The notes beneath the pieces are model-generated. The model ran no database searches. It was not told the DNA's origin and saw nothing but the letters and a program-made list of their open reading frames with translations. Shown here one piece after another: positions 35,892-39,966 of a DNA stretch of 39,966 bases. Position 1 is the stretch's first letter. Each line of letters opens with the position of its first letter. Both the position numbers and the translations under genes were made by a program. Source of the DNA: an uncultured Flavobacteriales bacterium (GTDB lineage: Bacteria; Bacteroidota; Bacteroidia; Flavobacteriales; Schleiferiaceae); assembly GCA_950073045.1 (NCBI GenBank), contig CATMQD010000007.1, forward strand, positions 1 to 39,966, written 5' to 3'.

Positions 35892-36687
35892 TAATTGGGA
35901 GGCTCTCCTTGGTGAAACCGCCGAAATTTGTCGGGAAACAGGAAAATTTATTGCCTCTCAGCGCAGAAAGGTTCAAGCTGGCCAGGTTGAAACTAAATCC
36001 CTTAATAGTTTAGTTTCTTATGTAGACCAAGAAGCGGAGCGCAAGCTGGTTGATGGCCTAAGCAAGGTTTTTCCTGAAGCGGGATTTATCACTGAAGAAG
36101 AGACGGTTGCCCAAGAGCGAAAGGAGTGGAACTGGATTATCGATCCATTAGATGGTACTACTAATTTTCTTTTCGACTTACCCATTTTCGCGGTTAGCGT
36201 GGCTTTGTATCAGAATAATCGTCCACAATTAGGGGTGATCTACGAAATAGGACAGGATGAACTTTTTACCGCTTATGCGGGTGGAGGAGCATTTTGCAAT
36301 GGTCGTTCAATCTCTGTATCCCCTCAGAATGAATTGGCTAAAAGTTTAATAGCTACCGGTTTCCCTTATTATGATTTCAAAAGGTTGAATGAATTCAATG
36401 AGCTTTTAGCTCATTTATACACCCATGCCCGTGGGGTTCGTCGCTTAGGCTCGGCAGCCACCGATTTGGCTTATGTGGCTGCTGGTCGATTTAATGGCTT
36501 TTTCGAATATGGCTTATCGCCCTGGGACGTGGCTGCCGGAATATTACTGGTACGCGAAGCAGGAGGTGTTGTAGGCGACTTTAATGGTGAAGATAAAGCT
36601 CTCTTTGGCGGAGAAATCTGTGCCTCAGCGGAAGCTATTCACCAAGATTTTAGCAGCCTAGTAAAACAATATATGCTCGAAGATTAA
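35884..36687 (+). CDS. suhB: Inositol monophosphatase family protein
   Basis: FITEEETVA, WIIDPLDGTTNFLFDLP, LGSAATDLAYVAAGRFNGFFEYGLSPWDVAAGILLVREAGG. Confidence 0.95.
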   Translation: MNNNWEALLGETAEICRETGKFIASQRRKVQAGQVETKSLNSLVSYVDQEAERKLVDGLSKVFPEAGFITEEETVAQERKEWNWIIDPLDGTTNFLFDLPIFAVSVALYQNNRPQLGVIYEIGQDELFTAYAGGGAFCNGRSISVSPQNELAKSLIATGFPYYDFKRLNEFNELLAHLYTHARGVRRLGSAATDLAYVAAGRFNGFFEYGLSPWDVAAGILLVREAGGVVGDFNGEDKALFGGEICASAEAIHQDFSSLVKQYMLED

Positions 36688-37178
36688 GCTATTGGTAGCC
36701 AGTCTTTATGCCAGCTATTGCTGATGGTGGTTTCCCACTTAGACTCTAATTCCTGCTTAGTACTTACCAAATTGTTAAATACCACGGTATTGGCGTCTAG
36801 GTCGCCATTCTCTAAAGCGGCCCTAAAGTCCATCATATGCGCAGTATCTATCATCGCGTTATGATCGCGATAAGCAATTTGAGTGCGATCAAGTAGGGAT
36901 ATATTTAGTTCCTTTTCCAAAGCTTGGATATGCTGTACTAATTTATCAATACTACAACCGGTTGCTTGGTAGGAAGCTTCATCTAGGCTAACTACAATAA
37001 AGCGATCATAAATAATGGTGAAGCTGGCATTAAGCGCATGTCCGTGGGCTTTCCAGCTATCCAAAAAGTTCATTAATCGAGCAGAAATACGCTCTACCTT
37101 TTCGAACTCTAAAAACTCGGTGCTCTGAAAAATCCAGATTCGAGCTTCAGGTTTCATTTCATCAAATGCTCCGTACAT
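36684..37178 (-). CDS. Conserved hypothetical protein (often labelled 'ABC transporter ATPase' in Flavobacteriia)
   Basis: IWIFQSTEFLEFEKVERISARLMNFLDSWKAHGHALNASFTIIYDRFIVVSLDE; no Walker motifs seen. Confidence 0.7.
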   Translation of the reverse strand: MYGAFDEMKPEARIWIFQSTEFLEFEKVERISARLMNFLDSWKAHGHALNASFTIIYDRFIVVSLDEASYQATGCSIDKLVQHIQALEKELNISLLDRTQIAYRDHNAMIDTAHMMDFRAALENGDLDANTVVFNNLVSTKQELESKWETTISNSWHKDWLPIA

Positions 37179-37187
37179 AAACTTACT

Positions 37188-37979
37188 TTAGAGGTCTTGC
37201 GCTTCTACGATTAATTCGGCTAAATCCATTACTGGTAAATCGCCTTCTCTTTCACTATTCTTCACGCCATCCGTCATCATAGTATTGCAGAATGGGCAAG
37301 CCGCAGCAATATAATCTGGTTTGGTTTCTAGAGCTTCTTCAGTACGCTCGATATTAATATCTTTTTTACCAGGTTCGGGCTCCTTAAACATTTGAGCTCC
37401 ACCAGCCCCACAGCATAAGGCATTGCTTTTACAGCGACGCATTTCCACTAACTCGGCATCCAGTTTTTGAATAAGCTCGCGAGGGGCCTCATACACGCCA
37501 TTTGCTCGACCTAAATAACAAGGATCGTGGAAGGTAATTTTCTTTCCTTTAAAATTCCCGCCTTCAATCGCTAAACGACCATCCTTTAAAAGTTGATTGA
37601 TAAACTGGGTATGATGCAAAACCTCATATTTACCTCCCAATTCAGGATATTCATTAGCTAGAGTATTAAAGCAATGTGGACAGGTAGTCACAATCTTTTT
37701 TACATCGTAGGCATTTAAAACTTCAATGTTTTGCATGGCCTGCATCATGAAGGTAAACTCGTTTCCAGCTCTTTTAGCAGGATCGCCGGTACAGCTTTCT
37801 TCGGTTCCTAATACACCAAAATCTACATTGGCTTTATTTAGGATTTTCACAAAGGCCTTGGTGATCTTTTTAGCGCGATCATCAAAACTGCCGGCACAAC
37901 CAACCCAAAATAATACTTCAGGTAATTTATCGCTGGCCATAAGTTCGGCCATGGTAGGTACTACTAACTTTTCTTCCAT
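37188..37979 (-). CDS. (Fe-S)-binding protein with two CCG domains (HdrB/GlpC C-terminal-like)
   Basis: VLFWVGCAGSFD...TTCPHCFNTL...HDPCYLGRANGVYEAPRELI...CKSNALCCGAGG...AACPFCNTMM. Confidence 0.92.
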   Translation of the reverse strand: MEEKLVVPTMAELMASDKLPEVLFWVGCAGSFDDRAKKITKAFVKILNKANVDFGVLGTEESCTGDPAKRAGNEFTFMMQAMQNIEVLNAYDVKKIVTTCPHCFNTLANEYPELGGKYEVLHHTQFINQLLKDGRLAIEGGNFKGKKITFHDPCYLGRANGVYEAPRELIQKLDAELVEMRRCKSNALCCGAGGAQMFKEPEPGKKDINIERTEEALETKPDYIAAACPFCNTMMTDGVKNSEREGDLPVMDLAELIVEAQDL

Positions 37980-38605
37980 CAGTTGATCAATTCATAAGTT
38001 ATGCCCTCATGGGTACGAAAGCCCACTAATCCTCTATTCAATTTAATGTAAAACATGCGATTCTCATTGGGATCAGTGATATGGGGACCGAAAACCTCTG
38101 TAAAGGTCTTCGAAATTAAAGTTAAAGAGTCTTGGTAAAAAGCGGGATTGCTATTTAAAAAGACGCTGTCGTTTCGGTAAATAAAACTCAGTTCATCGTT
38201 TAAAGTTCCGATGCTATCGTTTAAGCTATAGCTCAGTATATCAGAGTAGCCGCGTTCATCAGCCGCATTTCCAACTAGAAAGAATCGGTAATTAAAATTA
38301 AATTGAGGATTATCGCAGTTAATGATATAGCTGCGTCGCTCTGCGGTAGTTTGGCCAATATCTCCTATAGAACCGAAATTACCACTTTGATTAAAATCTT
38401 CCTCGGAGCTAAGGCTTTCACTAAGGTATAGATCAACAGTATCGCCATCAGCATTAGCAAATTTCTTAGTGTATTCGGAGGTTGGCTTTAAGCTTAAAAA
38501 AGCAGTATTTAAGCTGAGACTTCGGCTAGATTCTGTTTCACAGCTACTTAGGCCAATTAGAACTATGGCTATGAAAAAGAAGATATGAATTGGGCTATTT
38601 TTCAA
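37979..38605 (-). CDS. Hypothetical lipoprotein
   Basis: Lipobox FFFIAIVLIGLSSCETE; overlaps neighbours on both sides. Confidence 0.75.
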   Translation of the reverse strand: MKNSPIHIFFFIAIVLIGLSSCETESSRSLSLNTAFLSLKPTSEYTKKFANADGDTVDLYLSESLSSEEDFNQSGNFGSIGDIGQTTAERRSYIINCDNPQFNFNYRFFLVGNAADERGYSDILSYSLNDSIGTLNDELSFIYRNDSVFLNSNPAFYQDSLTLISKTFTEVFGPHITDPNENRMFYIKLNRGLVGFRTHEGITYELIN

Positions 38606-39029
38606 AAACCTGGATTTTTACTTCGCGCTCCACTAAATCGGTGAACTTCCCTTCGTAGCGAGTGGCTTTCACCAAGTGATTGTCGATCCAGTGATAATTA
38701 CCGCCACGAGGTTTACCCATTAACATACCATGGTACTTAAAGCCCTTTTCCTCTAGCCATTTCTCAGTTACTTCCCGGTGCTCTTCGGTGCGGGAAGTAA
38801 AAAAGTAAATAATATGTCCTTGCTCGTACCAGCGGTTTAAAGTCTCTAAAGCATCTGGATAATGCTCGGCTGTCGCCATACGTTCGGGTTCCTCATTAGG
38901 AATATCATCGCAAATGGTTCCGTCGATGTCGATCAGGTAGTTTTTTATACCCTTGGGTAGTTGAGGGCTAAGCTTCTTACCATCGAGCTCGAGCTCTTCT
39001 AATTTAGGATTGCTTTTACTCTGACTCAT
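38595..39029 (-). CDS. HAD-superfamily hydrolase
   Basis: NYLIDIDGTICDD (DxD), YFFTSRTEEHREVTEKWLEEKG, GNYHWIDNHLVK. Confidence 0.85.
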   Translation of the reverse strand: MSQSKSNPKLEELELDGKKLSPQLPKGIKNYLIDIDGTICDDIPNEEPERMATAEHYPDALETLNRWYEQGHIIYFFTSRTEEHREVTEKWLEEKGFKYHGMLMGKPRGGNYHWIDNHLVKATRYEGKFTDLVEREVKIQVFEK

Positions 39030-39038
39030 AAGGTGGGT

Positions 39039-39966
39039 TTATTCAGTAATCCAATTAGCTCGATCAGCCTGAGCGTAAGCCCATGGAGCAGCATTATTCT
39101 CAATATTAGTCATCATGGTATTGAGCGAAGGATTAGCTGCAGATTCTTCCATCACCAAATAGCGACGCATTTCTACAATAATCGACATTGGGTCGATATT
39201 TACCGGACAGGCTTCTGCGCAAGCATTACAAGTGGTACAAGCCCAAATTTCTTCGCGACTCACAAAGTCATCTAGTAAGCTACGGCCATCTTCTTCAAAT
39301 TTTCCTTTGGCATCTACAATGGCACTCACTTCCTCTAGCCGGTCGCGGGTATCCATCATTATTTTGCGAGGGGAAAGTTTTTTACCAGTTTGGTTTGCTG
39401 GGCAGGATGCTGTACAACGTCCACATTCGGTACAAGAGTAAGCATTCATCAACTGAATCTGGTGAAGATCCAAAACATCTTTGGCACCAAATCGCGAAGG
39501 TTCTTCAGCTGGTGCATCTTCGGCAGGAGCGGCAAAAGGATCAGCATTGGGATCCATCATTAATTCCACTTCTTTTTTAACGCTCTCCATATTATTAAAC
39601 TGTCCGGCTGGCTCTAATTTGCTATGCCAAACATTTGGGAAAGCCATAATCACGTGGAAGTGCTTGGAATAGGGGAGGTAATTTAAAAAGGCTAAAATGC
39701 CGAGGATGTGGAACCACCAAGCAGCACGCTCAACAATATGCAGAGTAGCTTGATCCATTCCAGAAAAAATCGGGGCTAACTGTGAACTAACTAGCCAACC
39801 ATCTACATTATTCCCTTCGATATTTGCTTCGGCCGCACCTAAAAGCAAAAGGGCGAACATCAATACTAATTCGATAAAAAGGATATAGTTACCATCCTTC
39901 TTGGCCCATCCTTTAAGTTCCTTAAAACGGGGTACAGTGCCAATGTTACGGCGATAAAGGAATACT
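39039..39966 (-). CDS. Membrane-anchored (Fe-S)-binding oxidoreductase (4Fe-4S dicluster, HdrC/NarI-like), 5' end outside window
   Basis: CTECGRCTASCPANQTGK and CTTCNACAEACPVNIDP. Frame stays open to the window edge (VFLYRRNIGTVPRFKELKGWAKKDGNYILFIELVLMF). Confidence 0.92.
   Translation of the reverse strand, partial: VFLYRRNIGTVPRFKELKGWAKKDGNYILFIELVLMFALLLLGAAEANIEGNNVDGWLVSSQLAPIFSGMDQATLHIVERAAWWFHILGILAFLNYLPYSKHFHVIMAFPNVWHSKLEPAGQFNNMESVKKEVELMMDPNADPFAAPAEDAPAEEPSRFGAKDVLDLHQIQLMNAYSCTECGRCTASCPANQTGKKLSPRKIMMDTRDRLEEVSAIVDAKGKFEEDGRSLLDDFVSREEIWACTTCNACAEACPVNIDPMSIIVEMRRYLVMEESAANPSLNTMMTNIENNAAPWAYAQADRANWITE

Noticed and set aside
36684-37178. 'ABC transporter ATPase' as functional call
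   Set aside because: No Walker A/B or signature motif in the 164-aa sequence; kept as conserved hypothetical.
39188-39672. Plus-strand ORFs antisense to the terminal Fe-S gene
   Set aside because: The sense strand has two canonical 4Fe-4S motifs; the antisense translations show none.
39039-39863. Start of the last Fe-S gene at 39863
   Set aside because: The frame remains open to the window edge with plausible TM sequence, so the gene is truncated by the window rather than starting there.
1-39966. CRISPR array, prophage, toxin-antitoxin or retron-like module
   Set aside because: No regularly spaced repeats, reverse transcriptase, integrase, Cas or recognisable toxin-antitoxin pair seen.

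Overview
This is a gene-dense, AT-leaning chromosomal window that looks like Bacteroidota (Flavobacteriales-like). The indicators are a CHU_C/T9SS-type C-terminal protein, an LruC-domain protein, DUF2520-KdsC-UbiA-Maf synteny, many Sec/SPII lipoproteins and a ccmBCDEF cluster. I see about 37 credible CDSs and no rRNA, tRNA, CRISPR array, phage or transposase. Main blocks: (1) S41 peptidase (cut by the left edge) plus a C1/bleomycin-hydrolase-type peptidase; (2) lipoprotein plus LruC-domain protein; (3) a divergent HxlR regulator / tandem SnoaL-like pair; (4) an accessory run of secreted proteins and lipoproteins (6.9-12.2 kb); (5) hutG-hutI; (6) an envelope operon (lipoprotein, beta-barrel, orphan SBP); (7) a KamA-family radical SAM enzyme with a non-canonical pocket; (8) nhaC; (9) DUF2520-kdsC-ubiA-maf; (10) a large CHU_C protein; (11) ccmBCDEF with a CxxxY-type CcmE; (12) gpx, mtaB, suhB; (13) an Fe-S protein cluster running off the right edge. 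I found no clear new multi-gene defence-like system. The most interesting items are the catalytic-motif-deleted serine-hydrolase homologue (6994-8007), the KamA homologue lacking the lysine-binding Asp motifs (19816-21135), a nested inverted-repeat element (about 4181-4298), a structured intergenic region after kamA (21136-21391), and small membrane ORFs missed by the ORF track. All family assignments come from reading motifs by eye; no database search was run.
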